DNA of 64,000 bases from Stenotrophomonas rhizophila (GTDB lineage Bacteria > Pseudomonadota > Gammaproteobacteria > Xanthomonadales > Xanthomonadaceae): the NCBI RefSeq assembly GCF_001704155.1, contig NZ_CP016294.1, forward strand, positions 1,671,501 through 1,735,500, read 5' to 3'. The notes below the pieces were generated by a model. That model did not search any database. It saw only the letters and a list, made by a program, of their open reading frames with translations, and was not told the origin of the DNA. Shown here piece by piece: positions 1 to 8,253 of the stretch. Position 1 is the first letter of the stretch; every line of letters starts with the position of its first letter. The position numbers were made by a program, and so were the translations under genes.

Positions 1-372
1 CGATGCGCCGTGGCGCACGGTCACCAGAAAGCGCGGACCGAGGAAAGCGTGTGTTTCGCCATACTCGATGCGGTCCTGCACGCGTTGCGCGGTGGTCACC
101 ACCACGAACAGGGAATTGCCGTAGGCCTCGACCTTGGGCCGCTGGTGGGCATTGCGTGCATCGTCTATGGCCAGGTCGTGCAGGCAGAATTCCTCCTGCA
201 GCTTGAGCAGCACCGCGTCGGCCGGGTCGTAAAGGCCCACCCACACAAAACCGTTCTTGCTGGCGATCACATCGCTGATCGCATCCAGCGCGATGTCGTG
301 TCGCTTGCCCTGGTCGTCGTAGTGAACGCAGTTGATGACACAGGTCGGATTGGAGGCGGCGGCGTGTTCCAT
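1..372 (-). CDS. corA: CorA-family divalent cation transporter, N-terminal part (cut by window edge)
   Basis: The first 124 codons of a leftward gene are visible; the rest lies outside the window. ATG at 372 opens MEHAAASNPTC, followed by a cytosolic segment with WVGLYDPADAVLLKLQEEF, a heptad-like stretch (LAIDDARNAHQRPKVEAY) and LFVVVTTAQ, which is the pattern of the CorA N-terminal domain. CorA proteins are pentameric inner-membrane Mg2+/Co2+ channels; the diagnostic GMN loop and the two C-terminal membrane helices would be beyond position 1. It follows the DUF4105 gene with 15 bp between, so it may be the last gene of the corC transcript. Family call is firm, substrate is inferred. Confidence 0.85.
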   Translation of the reverse strand, partial: MEHAAASNPTCVINCVHYDDQGKRHDIALDAISDVIASKNGFVWVGLYDPADAVLLKLQEEFCLHDLAIDDARNAHQRPKVEAYGNSLFVVVTTAQRVQDRIEYGETHAFLGPRFLVTVRHGAS

Positions 373-387
373 GAGCGATATCCTGCG

Positions 388-1653
388 TCAGCGATGCGTG
401 ACAGCTGGGTCACGACGGCCCAGTGTCCAGGCCAGCGCTACGTGCAGCGGCAAGAGCAGCACGATCCACTGCAGGTTCACCTGCGCCTGCAGGGTCAGCC
501 AGTGCAGTACCAGGCCGAGCAGGGAGAGCAGGGCAACCGCCCACAAGGTCCAGCGGAACCAGGTGCCGGGCACGCGTGCGCGCAGCAGGGTGACCGCGCC
601 CGGGAGCAGCAGCAGGCACAGCGGCGAGAGCTGCAGCAGGTTGCGGTTGGCCCAGGCGGCGTGGTGCGCGCTGAAGCCCCAAAGGTAGGCCAGCAGGATG
701 CCGGCGATCCCGCAGAACAGCCACAGCGGCACGGCCAGCGCGGCCAGCAGGCGCCTGCGGCGGCGCAGGGCCAGCACGCCCGCAGCCAGCACCAGCCCGC
801 ACAGCAGCCACGGCCACCAGCGGCGCGCGGATTCAGCCGGTTCCGGGGCGATGCGATGCGGCAGCAGCTCCAGCTCTTCCTGCACCAGCGGGCGGCCGTC
901 GCTGTTGCGCACCTCGCGCAGCGCGTCGGCCAGGCGCATCGGCACGAAGGCTTCCTGCCACCGCGAGAGCGGCTGGTCGGCGAACGGGCCGAGCCCGATG
1001 TCGAAGCCCAGCCACATCCACGGGGCCGGCGAGGCCAGCCGCACCGATTCGCTGCGGTAGGTGTTGCCGCGCGAACGGCCGGACAGCTGCGAGTGCAGCC
1101 CGCCGCCGAGCGCACCATCGATCGCATCGCGCACCATGGTGGCGCAGTTGGCGGTGTAATAGTCGTAGCGGTAGCGCGCGTTTTCCGGCTTGGCGCGCTC
1201 GGCCAGCGACGCGGCAAGCGCACGCGCCTGCTCCGGGCTGAGGTCCAGCCACTGCAGGTTGGCGCCCCGGCCGCTGTCGCGGTAGTAGGAGAGGTCCTGG
1301 TCCAGCGGCAGCGCCACCAGGTAATACATCATCTCGCCGCGCAGGAAGCGGCCGACGAAGTCCGGTTCGCTGGGGTCGAAATAGCCGAAGTTGTACGAGG
1401 TGGCGTCGCCGGTGACCGGGTCCTCGACCACGATCGCGTCATGCCCGAAGCGCTCGAAGAAGATGCTGCCCGGCTGCATGGTCACGATGCCGATGCGCGG
1501 TGGCGGCGCTTCAGCAGGCGGCGCGGCGGCGCTGGCCGCCGCAGGTTCAGGCGCTGCCTGTGCCAGTGCAGCCAGCGGCAGGCTGGACACACTGGCAAGG
1601 AACAGGAGGAACAACAGGCGGCACAACGGCCACCGCGTCAGCAGGGGCCGCAT
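388..1653 (-). CDS. DUF4105 (Lnb N-terminal periplasmic domain) membrane protein
   Basis: 421 aa. An N-terminal signal/anchor is followed by an Ala/Pro linker, then a periplasmic domain with a FERFGHDAI motif (about residues 66-74) and an NCATMVRD motif (Cys about 170), both typical of DUF4105/Lnb-type domains thought to resemble papain-like folds. From about residue 285 there are several hydrophobic segments, consistent with four or five membrane helices. I chose ATG 1653; a longer reading would need a TTG at 1665 overlapping the corC stop, with its GAGG too close. It lies directly downstream of corC and upstream of corA, so it may be co-transcribed with ion-transport genes. Its reaction is unknown. 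Confidence 0.8.
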   Translation of the reverse strand: MRPLLTRWPLCRLLFLLFLASVSSLPLAALAQAAPEPAAASAAAPPAEAPPPRIGIVTMQPGSIFFERFGHDAIVVEDPVTGDATSYNFGYFDPSEPDFVGRFLRGEMMYYLVALPLDQDLSYYRDSGRGANLQWLDLSPEQARALAASLAERAKPENARYRYDYYTANCATMVRDAIDGALGGGLHSQLSGRSRGNTYRSESVRLASPAPWMWLGFDIGLGPFADQPLSRWQEAFVPMRLADALREVRNSDGRPLVQEELELLPHRIAPEPAESARRWWPWLLCGLVLAAGVLALRRRRRLLAALAVPLWLFCGIAGILLAYLWGFSAHHAAWANRNLLQLSPLCLLLLPGAVTLLRARVPGTWFRWTLWAVALLSLLGLVLHWLTLQAQVNLQWIVLLLPLHVALAWTLGRRDPAVTHR

Positions 1654-1661
1654 GGCGTGGG

Positions 1662-2543
1662 TCAATCCTCGATGATGGCGTCGGGCGGCAGCACGGTCAC
1701 GTGGAACGCCTGCACGCGGCGGGCATCGGCGCGCGCCACCCGGAACACGAAGCGGTCCAGGGTCAGCTCGTCGCCGGTTTCGGGCAGGTGCCCGATTGCC
1801 TCGGTGACCAGGCCACCGATGGTGTCGTAGTCGTCGTCCGGGAACGCGGCGCCGAAACGCTCGTTGAAATCCCCGATCGGGGTCAGCGCGTCGACCACGT
1901 ACTGGCCATCGGCCTGGATCGCGATCTGCGCGGTGTGGTCTTCGGCTTCATCGTGCTCGTCATCGATCTCGCCGACGATCTGCTCCAGCACGTCCTCGAT
2001 GGTGACCAGCCCGGCAACACCGCCGTACTCGTCCACCACGATCGCCATGTGGTTGCGCGAGAGCCGGAATTCCTTGAGCAGCACGTTGAGCTTCTTGGCT
2101 TCGGGAATCAGCACCGCCGGGCGCAGCAGCTCGCGCACGTTGGCCGGCCCGTTGTCGGCGACCACGCCGCGCAGCAGGTCCTTGGCCAGCAGCACGCCGA
2201 GGATGTCGTCCTTGTTGTCACCGTGCACCGGGAAGCGCGAATGGCCGGATTCGACCACCTGCTTCATCAGTTCAAGGAAGGGGGCTTCCACCGGCAGCGA
2301 GACCATCTGCGAACGCGAGATCATCACGTCGCCCACGGTCAGTTCCGCCACCGAGATCGCGCCCTCCATCATGCGCAGCGTGTCGGCGGCAATCAGGCCG
2401 TCTTCGTGCGCGGAGTGCAGTACCGCCACCAGCTCGTCGCGGGTGTGGGGTTCGCCGGAGAAGGCAGACGTCAGGCGTTCAAGCCAGCTGCGCTTCTTCT
2501 CATTTTGCTCCGGAACGGAGCCACTACTGTCGTCTTCAGACAT
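1662..2543 (-). CDS. corC: CorC/HlyC-family CBS-domain protein
   Basis: 293 aa, the usual size of the soluble CorC type with no membrane helices. Two CBS motifs lie at about residues 70-190 (VGDVMISRSQMVSL, then LVTIEDVLEQIVGEIDDE) and the C-terminal CorC_HlyC domain at about 210-290 (IGDFNERFGAAFPDDDYDTIGG). CorC in enterobacteria affects Co2+/Mg2+ efflux through CorA; such function here is inferred from family and from corA two genes downstream. ATG at 2543 is the only sensible start. The gene is downstream of phoH-ybeY in a standard order but 64 bp separate it from the small exported-protein gene. Confidence 0.92.
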   Translation of the reverse strand: MSEDDSSGSVPEQNEKKRSWLERLTSAFSGEPHTRDELVAVLHSAHEDGLIAADTLRMMEGAISVAELTVGDVMISRSQMVSLPVEAPFLELMKQVVESGHSRFPVHGDNKDDILGVLLAKDLLRGVVADNGPANVRELLRPAVLIPEAKKLNVLLKEFRLSRNHMAIVVDEYGGVAGLVTIEDVLEQIVGEIDDEHDEAEDHTAQIAIQADGQYVVDALTPIGDFNERFGAAFPDDDYDTIGGLVTEAIGHLPETGDELTLDRFVFRVARADARRVQAFHVTVLPPDAIIED

Positions 2544-2607
2544 CTCTGCAAAAAAGGCACCCGGCGAGCCGGGCGTTGGCGCCAGTCTAGCAGGATGCGG
2601 GCCGCTG

Positions 2608-3234
2608 TCAGCGCCCGCCCGGCGGGGTGTTCACGGACGGGGGCAGGGCGCCGGCCGGCGCTGCCGGGGTGCCGGCCGGGGCTTCGTCCTCGGCGGGCAG
2701 GTCCAGGCTGTAGGTGCAGCCGGCCAGGGTCTTGCCGGGGTGGGTCTTGACCGTGGACAGGCTCAGGATGATCGACTCGATCATCGGCTCGCCGGTGCGC
2801 GGATCGGTCACGTCCCGGCTGACCACTTCACGGCCGGCCATGAACTTGTCCGGGTTGTCCACGCCGTCTTCCAGGGCCAGGGTCTTGGCCATCGGGCGGG
2901 GATCGGCCACGTCCAGGATCGCCATGATGCTGGCCCCGGACACCGCCACGTATTCGGTACGCTGGCCGAACACCGTCAACGGCGTGGCCAGGCGGTACTC
3001 ACTCATGAACTGGTTGTTCTGCGGCAGCGGCTGCATGCCGTTGGCCACTGCCTTGAGCGGGTCGGCCACGACCGGGGCGACCGCGTCGTAGTCGGCCACG
3101 CGCTGGCGGCACTCGATCAGCGCGGCCAGGTCCAGCGGCGCGGCGGCAGGGGCGGCCGCTGTCGGGGCGGCGGCCATGGCAGGGGTGGAAAACAGGGCCA
3201 GCAGGCACAGGCAGGCGGGGCGTGCGAAGGTCAT
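2608..3234 (-). CDS. Hypothetical exported protein
   Basis: 208 aa. A clear signal peptide (MTFARPACLCLLALFSTPAMA, cleavage near residue 21) is followed by an Ala/Pro-rich linker and a compact domain of about 150 aa containing two cysteines (ECRQRV and AGCTYS) that could form a disulfide, then a Pro-rich tail. No family is recognised. Xanthomonads commonly carry a protein of this kind between ybeY and corC. It is probably in the phoH-ybeY-corC transcript. A periplasmic role is all that the sequence supports. Confidence 0.75.
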   Translation of the reverse strand: MTFARPACLCLLALFSTPAMAAAPTAAAPAAAPLDLAALIECRQRVADYDAVAPVVADPLKAVANGMQPLPQNNQFMSEYRLATPLTVFGQRTEYVAVSGASIMAILDVADPRPMAKTLALEDGVDNPDKFMAGREVVSRDVTDPRTGEPMIESIILSLSTVKTHPGKTLAGCTYSLDLPAEDEAPAGTPAAPAGALPPSVNTPPGGR

Positions 3235-3262
3235 GCAGGAAACGTCCGTCAGGGGCGGCGGC

Positions 3263-3748
3263 TCAGCGCTCGCCGGCGTAGGGGTCGGCGATGCCGAGGT
3301 CGGCCAGGATCTCGCGCTCCAGCTGTTCCATGGCTTCGGCTTCCTTGTCGTCCTCGTGGTCCCAGCCCAGCAGGTGCAGCACCCCGTGCACGGTCAGGTG
3401 CGCGTAGTGGGCGTTGAGCGCCTTGGCCTGTTCCATCGCTTCGGCGGCCACCACCGGCGCGCAGATCACCAGGTCGCCCAGCAGCGGGAACTTAACCCCC
3501 TTGGGCAGGCCCTCAGGCAGCTCGGCGGGGAAGCTGAGTACGTTGGTGGCGTAGTCCTTGCCGCGGTAGTGCCGGTTCAGCGACTGGCCCTCCTTGGCGT
3601 CGACCACGCGGATGGCCAGGTCGGCCTCGCGGATGCGGCCGTTCAGTGCCGCAGCCACCCATTTGCGGAAACTCACCGCCGACGGCAACCCGGCACGGGG
3701 CAGGGCGTAGCTGACGGCGACATCGAGTCGAATGGGGCCTTTGGTCAT
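3263..3748 (-). CDS. ybeY: Endoribonuclease YbeY (rRNA maturation factor)
   Basis: 161 aa, standard length. The zinc-binding motif [11 protein letters not shown] places His at 121, 125 and 131, exactly the H-x3-H-x5-H signature of the UPF0054/YbeY family; the upstream [10 protein letters not shown] segment is also typical. YbeY is a single-strand endoribonuclease acting in 16S rRNA 3'-end processing and late ribosome quality control. Its partner gene phoH (ybeZ) lies upstream in the same direction with 75 bp between, as in most proteobacteria, supporting co-transcription. Confidence 0.95.
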   Translation of the reverse strand: MTKGPIRLDVAVSYALPRAGLPSAVSFRKWVAAALNGRIREADLAIRVVDAKEGQSLNRHYRGKDYATNVLSFPAELPEGLPKGVKFPLLGDLVICAPVVAAEAMEQAKALNAHYAHLTVHGVLHLLGWDHEDDKEAEAMEQLEREILADLGIADPYAGER

Positions 3749-3823
3749 GGCGGTTCCGGCACTTCGGGTTCTATCAGGAAACGACAGTATCGCGCGTGTG
3801 GCGCCGCGCCGCGATGGCCGCGC

Positions 3824-4807
3824 TCATTCGGCGCCCGGCTTGACCTGCTGCAGGTCGCGGCGGTCGTAGGCGCTGACGATGCGCGCCACCAGCGGGTGGC
3901 GCACCACGTCGCGGGCCTCGAAGAAGGTGAAGCTCACCCCGTCCACGTCGCGCAGCACCTCGATGGCATCGCGCAGGCCGGACTTCACGTGCTTGGGCAG
4001 GTCGGTCTGGGTCAGGTCGCCGGTGACCACGGCGGTGGAGCCGAAGCCCAGCCGGGTCAGGAACATCTTCATCTGCTCGACGGTGGTGTTCTGCGCTTCG
4101 TCCAGGATCACGTACGCATCGTTGAGCGTGCGCCCGCGCATGTACGCCAGCGGCGCGATTTCGATGACGTTCTTCTCCAGCAGCTTGATCACCTTTTCCA
4201 CGCCCAGCATTTCATACAGCGCGTCGTACAGCGGGCGCAGGTACGGATCGACCTTCTGGCTCAGGTCGCCGGGCAGGAAGCCCAGTTTCTCGCCCGCTTC
4301 CACCGCCGGGCGCACCAGGATCAGGCGCTGCACCCGCGATTCGTTCAACGCATCCACGGCGCTTGCCACGGCCAGGAAGGTCTTGCCGGTACCGGCCGGC
4401 CCAATGCCGAAGTTGATGTCGTGGGTGGTGATCTGGTGCAGGTAGCGCGCCTGGTTGGCGCCACGGCCGCGCACGGTGCCGCGCTTGACCTTGATGGTGA
4501 CTTCCTGCGCTTCGTAGCTGCGCTCCACCAGGTGCTCCACGTTGGCCTGGTTCAGTCGCAGGTGGATGGCGTGGCTGTCGAAGGGCGTCTCGGCCGCCTC
4601 CAGGTACAGCGCTTCGATCAGCGCCTGTGCTTCCTCGGCCACGGCCTTCGGGCCGGTGACCCGGAAGACGTGGCCGCGGTTGGCGATTTCCACGCCGAGC
4701 TTGAGTTCGATCTGGCGCAGGTGCTCGTCGAAGGGGCCGGCCAGGTTGGCCAGGCGTTCGTTGTCTTCCGGGGCCAGGGTGAAGTCGCGGTGTGCCAGTG
4801 CGGTCAT
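3824..4807 (-). CDS. ybeZ: PhoH-like ATPase (YbeZ)
   Basis: 327 aa. Walker A is GPAGTGKT at residues 136-143 and Walker B is YVILDEAQN at about 231-239; the preceding 110 residues form the KH-like N-terminal region of PhoH-type proteins (ending TVRGRGANQARYLHQI). Family members are cytosolic NTPases with helicase-like cores that work with YbeY on RNA. It is the first gene of the leftward run; the divergent gene is the HlyD-like adaptor at 5214. In many relatives miaB sits immediately upstream; here about 3.4 kb of efflux genes intervene. Confidence 0.93.
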   Translation of the reverse strand: MTALAHRDFTLAPEDNERLANLAGPFDEHLRQIELKLGVEIANRGHVFRVTGPKAVAEEAQALIEALYLEAAETPFDSHAIHLRLNQANVEHLVERSYEAQEVTIKVKRGTVRGRGANQARYLHQITTHDINFGIGPAGTGKTFLAVASAVDALNESRVQRLILVRPAVEAGEKLGFLPGDLSQKVDPYLRPLYDALYEMLGVEKVIKLLEKNVIEIAPLAYMRGRTLNDAYVILDEAQNTTVEQMKMFLTRLGFGSTAVVTGDLTQTDLPKHVKSGLRDAIEVLRDVDGVSFTFFEARDVVRHPLVARIVSAYDRRDLQQVKPGAE

Positions 4808-5213
4808 TGCGTCCGGCGGCGACGGTCGTCATGGCCGTGCCGCAAGTTGGGGATAGGAAGGACAGGGTAGCGCGGGCGTGCAGGCCTCGCCACAGCAGCG
4901 CGGTTCTCCACAGCGGCTGTGCAGCAGCAGTGCAGCAACCTGTGGATAGTCTCTGACGGCCCTACTGCCGCAATGCTGTCGCGTGCGTGGTCAAAAAAGC
5001 GACATCTACCTCGGGGTTTTCCACACCGCTTGTGGGCGGTTGCGCGGGAAAGGTGTGGATAAGCCGCTGTACCCCCTGCGGCGCAATGGCTGCGGAAGGG
5101 TGATCATTTCATGACCAGTGCGCGGGTCCCCTGGCACGCGTGACCGATCCTTCACGGCGGCATGCGCAAGGTGACCTCTTCTTCCCCCGCCGTGCCCTGC
5201 CGGAGCCGCGTCG
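4808..5213. other. 406-bp divergent intergenic region with DnaA-box-like sites
   Basis: No gene is visible. The stretch separates leftward phoH from the rightward efflux operon. It is less coding-like than its surroundings and holds four 9-mers close to the DnaA-box consensus (see the separate entry). No convincing -35/-10 pair was found for either direction. A GGAG 9 nt before the ATG at 5214 serves the hlyD-like gene. Confidence 0.6.
4904..5062. promoter_or_regulatory. Cluster of four DnaA-box-like 9-mers
   Basis: Sites: 4904-4912 TTCTCCACA (+), 4941-4949 TGTGGATAG (reverse of CTATCCACA), 5027-5035 TTTTCCACA (+) and 5054-5062 TGTGGATAA (reverse of TTATCCACA, a perfect box). The other three differ from TTATCCACA at one position each, and TTTTCCACA fits the relaxed TTWTNCACA consensus. 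They occur within 159 bp in alternating orientation. Occupancy by DnaA is inferred only; no AT-rich unwinding region or dnaA gene is nearby, so this is not proposed as oriC. Confidence 0.45.
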
Positions 5214-6188
5214 ATGTCCGCAGCCAGCTACCTGTCCGTGCGTGGGGCGCTCCTGGCCGGGGCGGGCCTGCTGCTGTCTGCGTGTCGGCAGGAGCCGCCG
5301 GCCGCACTCGGCACGTTGGAGTGGGACCGCATCACCGTGCCGGCGCCCGCGGCGGAAACCATCGTGGGCATCCGGGTCCACGAAGGCCAGCAGGTGGCTG
5401 CTGGGGCGGCGCTGCTGCAGCTGGAGCCGATCCGCACCGCCGCCCAGCTGCAGGCATTGGAAGCGCAGGCCAGCCAGGCCGGGCAGGCCCTGCAGGAACT
5501 GCGTGAGGGCCCGCGTCGCGAGGACATCGACCAGGCGCGGGCCAACCTGGCATCGGCACGCGCGCAGGCCGTCGATGCGTCGGCCTATTACCGCCGTCTG
5601 CAGCCGCTGGGTCGGCAGCAACTGGTGGCCGCTGCCGACGTGGACCGCGCGCGGGCGGCGGCCGGCAGCGCGCAAGGCGCGGTGCAGGCTGCCGAACAGG
5701 CGCTGCTGGCGCTGGAACACGGTACCCGCGTGGAGCAGGTAGCCCAAGGCGAAGCCGCCCTGCAGTCGGCACAGGCCCAGGCCGCCGCGCAGGCAGTGAC
5801 GCTGCGCAAGCTCGACCTCGTTGCCCCGCGCGCCGGGCGCGTCGATGCGCTGCCCTACCGGCTGGGCGACCAGGCGCCGGTGGGGGCCCCGCTGGTGGTG
5901 CTGCTGGTCGGCGACCACCCTTACGCCCGGGTGTACCTGCCCGAGCCACTGCGCCTGAAGGTGCGGGTGGGGCAGGCGGCCCAGGTCCACCTGCAGGGTC
6001 GCGACGGCGCGTTTGCCGGCCATGTGCGCAGCATCCGCAGCGATCCCGGCTTCACGCCGTACTACGCGCTCAGTGGCGACGACGTGTCGCGGTTGAGCTG
6101 GCTGGCGGAAATCGAACTGGACCGCGCCGGTGGCGGCGCGCCGCTGGCGGACCTGCCCGCCGGCGTGCCGGTGCGGGTGGTGTTTTGA
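5214..6188 (+). CDS. HlyD-family periplasmic adaptor lipoprotein
   Basis: 324 aa. A lipobox LLSAC places the lipidated Cys at residue 24. The body has a biotinyl-lipoyl-like half motif (VGIRVHEGQQVAAGAALLQLE), a long Ala/Gln-rich coiled coil of roughly residues 80-200 (many AQAL/QAGQAL heptads), and a C-terminal barrel region ending in LADLPAGVPVRVVF. This matches the YbhG/YhiI type of membrane fusion protein that links an ABC exporter to an outer-membrane channel. The next gene overlaps its stop codon, so the three genes 5214-8253 form one operon. Substrate unknown; no TolC-like gene is present in the window. Confidence 0.88.
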   Translation: MSAASYLSVRGALLAGAGLLLSACRQEPPAALGTLEWDRITVPAPAAETIVGIRVHEGQQVAAGAALLQLEPIRTAAQLQALEAQASQAGQALQELREGPRREDIDQARANLASARAQAVDASAYYRRLQPLGRQQLVAAADVDRARAAAGSAQGAVQAAEQALLALEHGTRVEQVAQGEAALQSAQAQAAAQAVTLRKLDLVAPRAGRVDALPYRLGDQAPVGAPLVVLLVGDHPYARVYLPEPLRLKVRVGQAAQVHLQGRDGAFAGHVRSIRSDPGFTPYYALSGDDVSRLSWLAEIELDRAGGGAPLADLPAGVPVRVVF

Positions 6189-7141
6189 ACACCGCCGAAC
6201 CGGCGATCCGCGCGCGGGGGCTGACCAAGCAGTTCGGGCCGCTGGTGGCGGTGGACCATGTCGACCTCAGCGTGCCGCGCGCCAACGTGTACGGGTTCCT
6301 GGGGCCGAATGGCTCGGGCAAGTCCACCACCATCCGGATGCTGTGCGGCCTGCTCACCCCGAGCGCGGGCGAGATCGAAGTGCTGGGCCTGCGCATACCG
6401 GAACAGGCTGAAGCGCTGCGCCGGCGCATTGGTTACATGACCCAGCGCTTTTCGCTGTTTGAAGACCTCACCGTGCGCGAGAACCTGGAATTCCTGGCAG
6501 CGGTGCAGGACATCCCGCGCGCCCGGGCGCGGCAGCGCATCGACGAGTTGCTGGAGCACTACCATTTCCAGGACCGCCAGAAGCAGTTGGCCGGCACCAT
6601 GAGCGGCGGCCAGAAGCAGCGGCTGGCACTGGCCGGTGCGGTGATCCACGCGCCGGAGCTGTTGTTCCTGGACGAGCCGACCAGTGCGGTGGACCCCGAG
6701 TCGCGGCGCGATTTCTGGGAAAAGCTCTTCGACCTGGCCGACGCCGGCACCACCTTGCTGGTGTCCACGCATTACATGGACGAGGCCGAGCGCTGCCACC
6801 GCCTGGCCATCCTCGACCAGGGGGTGCTGGTGGCCGATGGCAGCCCGGCCGAACTCACCGCCGCACTGCAGGGGCGCACCCTGGAAGTGCATGCCGCGCA
6901 GCCACGACAAGCCCAGCGGGCGCTGGCAGGCCTGCCCGGAGTGCTCAGCGTGGCGCAGATCGGCAATACGCTGCGCGTGCTGCTGGACAGCGGCGACGAT
7001 GCCGAAGCGCGCCTGCAGCAGGCGCTGCGCGCAGCCGGACAGGGTGCGGAGGTGGTGCGCAGCACCGCCAACCTGGAAGACGTGTTCGTCTCGGCCACGC
7101 GCGGCCGCGAGACGCCCGCCGCGGCCGGAGCCACGCCATGA
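6185..7141 (+). CDS. ABC transporter ATP-binding protein (YbhF/drug-export type)
   Basis: 318 aa. Walker A GPNGSGKS at 40-47, Q-loop in GYMTQRFSLFEDLTV near 83-97, signature MSGGQKQR at 139-146, Walker B LLFLDEP near 159-165, and H-loop in VSTHYMDEAE. The C-terminal extension is typical of drug-export ATPases. The start is unusual: a TTG at 6185 that overlaps the upstream TGA (TTGA), because no in-frame ATG or GTG precedes the Walker A region closely; translation is presumably coupled to the adaptor gene. The partner permease follows with an ATGA overlap. Confidence 0.9.
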   Translation: MNTAEPAIRARGLTKQFGPLVAVDHVDLSVPRANVYGFLGPNGSGKSTTIRMLCGLLTPSAGEIEVLGLRIPEQAEALRRRIGYMTQRFSLFEDLTVRENLEFLAAVQDIPRARARQRIDELLEHYHFQDRQKQLAGTMSGGQKQRLALAGAVIHAPELLFLDEPTSAVDPESRRDFWEKLFDLADAGTTLLVSTHYMDEAERCHRLAILDQGVLVADGSPAELTAALQGRTLEVHAAQPRQAQRALAGLPGVLSVAQIGNTLRVLLDSGDDAEARLQQALRAAGQGAEVVRSTANLEDVFVSATRGRETPAAAGATP

Positions 7142-8253
7142 ACCTGCGGCGGCTGTGGGCGATCGTGCTCAAGGAGCTGCGGCAGATGCGCCGCGACCGC
7201 ATCACCCTGGCCATGATCGTCGGCATTCCGGTGATGCAGCTGGTGCTGTTCGGCTATGCGATCAACCTCAACCTCCGCCACCTGGAGACCGGCATCGCCG
7301 ACCAGGCCGGCAGCGCGGCCTCGCGCGCGCTGCTGGCCGACATGGTGGCCACCGGGGTGATCACCCCGACCCTGCACGTGGACACTCCCGACCAGTTGAT
7401 GACCGCGCTGCGGCGCGGGCAGGTCAGCATCGGCATCGTGGTGCCGCCTGATTTCGAGCGACGCCGGTTCGACGGCCGTGAGGCGGTGCAGGTGCTGGTG
7501 GATGGCAGCGATACCGTCGTGCAGAGCGCGGCGGTGCAGCTGGCCCAGGTGCCGCTGGACACCCGGCCGGTGCGCAACGACCGGCCACTGCGCGCGGGCG
7601 CGTCGGATGCCGCCGGGCAGATCAGCGTGGTGGCGTTCTACAACCCGCAGCGGCGCTCGGCGATCAACATCGTGCCTGGCCTGATCGGGATCATCCTGAC
7701 CATGACCATGGTGATGTTCACCGCCGTGGCGATCGTGCGCGAACGCGAGCGCGGCAACATGGAACTGCTGATCGCCACGCCGCTGAGCCGCAGCGAGCTG
7801 ATGGTCGGCAAGGTGCTGCCGTATGCGGTGATCGGCCTGGTCCAGACCACGCTGGTGCTGCTGCTGGGGATGTGGCTGTTCGAGGTGCCGGTGCGCGGCA
7901 GCGTGCTGGATGTCTACCTGGCGGCGGTGCTGCTGATCACCGCCAACCTGGCGCTGGGCCTGTTGATCTCGACCCGCGCGCAGTCCCAGTTCCAGGCCAT
8001 GCAGATGACGATGTTCGTGTTCCTGCCATCGATCCTGCTGTCGGGTTTCATGTTTCCGTTTGCCGGCATGCCGCGCATCGTGCAGTGGCTGGCCGAGATC
8101 CTGCCGCTCACCCACTTCCTGCGCCTGGTGCGCGGCATCATGCTGCGCGGCGCCCGCTGGTGGGAACTGTGGCCGGAGGTGCTGGCACTGCTGGGCTTCA
8201 TCGTGGTGATGATGACCCTGGCCATCCTGCGGTTCCGCAAGCGCCTGGATTGA
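7138..8253 (+). CDS. ABC-2 type permease (YbhR/YhhJ-like)
   Basis: 371 aa. One N-terminal membrane helix (ITLAMIVGIPVMQLVLFGYAI), a periplasmic domain of about 140 aa, then five hydrophobic segments in the C-terminal half including the ABC-2 motif region ERERGNMELLIATPLSRSELMVGK. It overlaps the ATPase gene by ATGA. Together with the HlyD lipoprotein it forms a tripartite-type exporter of the YbhGFSR kind, here with a single permease gene where E. coli has two, which suggests a homodimer. Its stop codon directly abuts the miaB stop codon on the other strand (no spacing). Confidence 0.88.
   Translation: MNLRRLWAIVLKELRQMRRDRITLAMIVGIPVMQLVLFGYAINLNLRHLETGIADQAGSAASRALLADMVATGVITPTLHVDTPDQLMTALRRGQVSIGIVVPPDFERRRFDGREAVQVLVDGSDTVVQSAAVQLAQVPLDTRPVRNDRPLRAGASDAAGQISVVAFYNPQRRSAINIVPGLIGIILTMTMVMFTAVAIVRERERGNMELLIATPLSRSELMVGKVLPYAVIGLVQTTLVLLLGMWLFEVPVRGSVLDVYLAAVLLITANLALGLLISTRAQSQFQAMQMTMFVFLPSILLSGFMFPFAGMPRIVQWLAEILPLTHFLRLVRGIMLRGARWWELWPEVLALLGFIVVMMTLAILRFRKRLD

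Noticed and set aside
3-206. Rightward 67-aa ORF at the window start
   Set aside because: Shadow of the corA N-terminal coding region.
10-1830. 606-aa rightward frame across corA and DUF4105
   Set aside because: Gln/Arg/His-rich shadow of two well-supported leftward genes.
4904-5062. Chromosomal origin oriC
   Set aside because: DnaA boxes are present but there is no AT-rich unwinding region, dnaA/dnaN, or other oriC neighbour.
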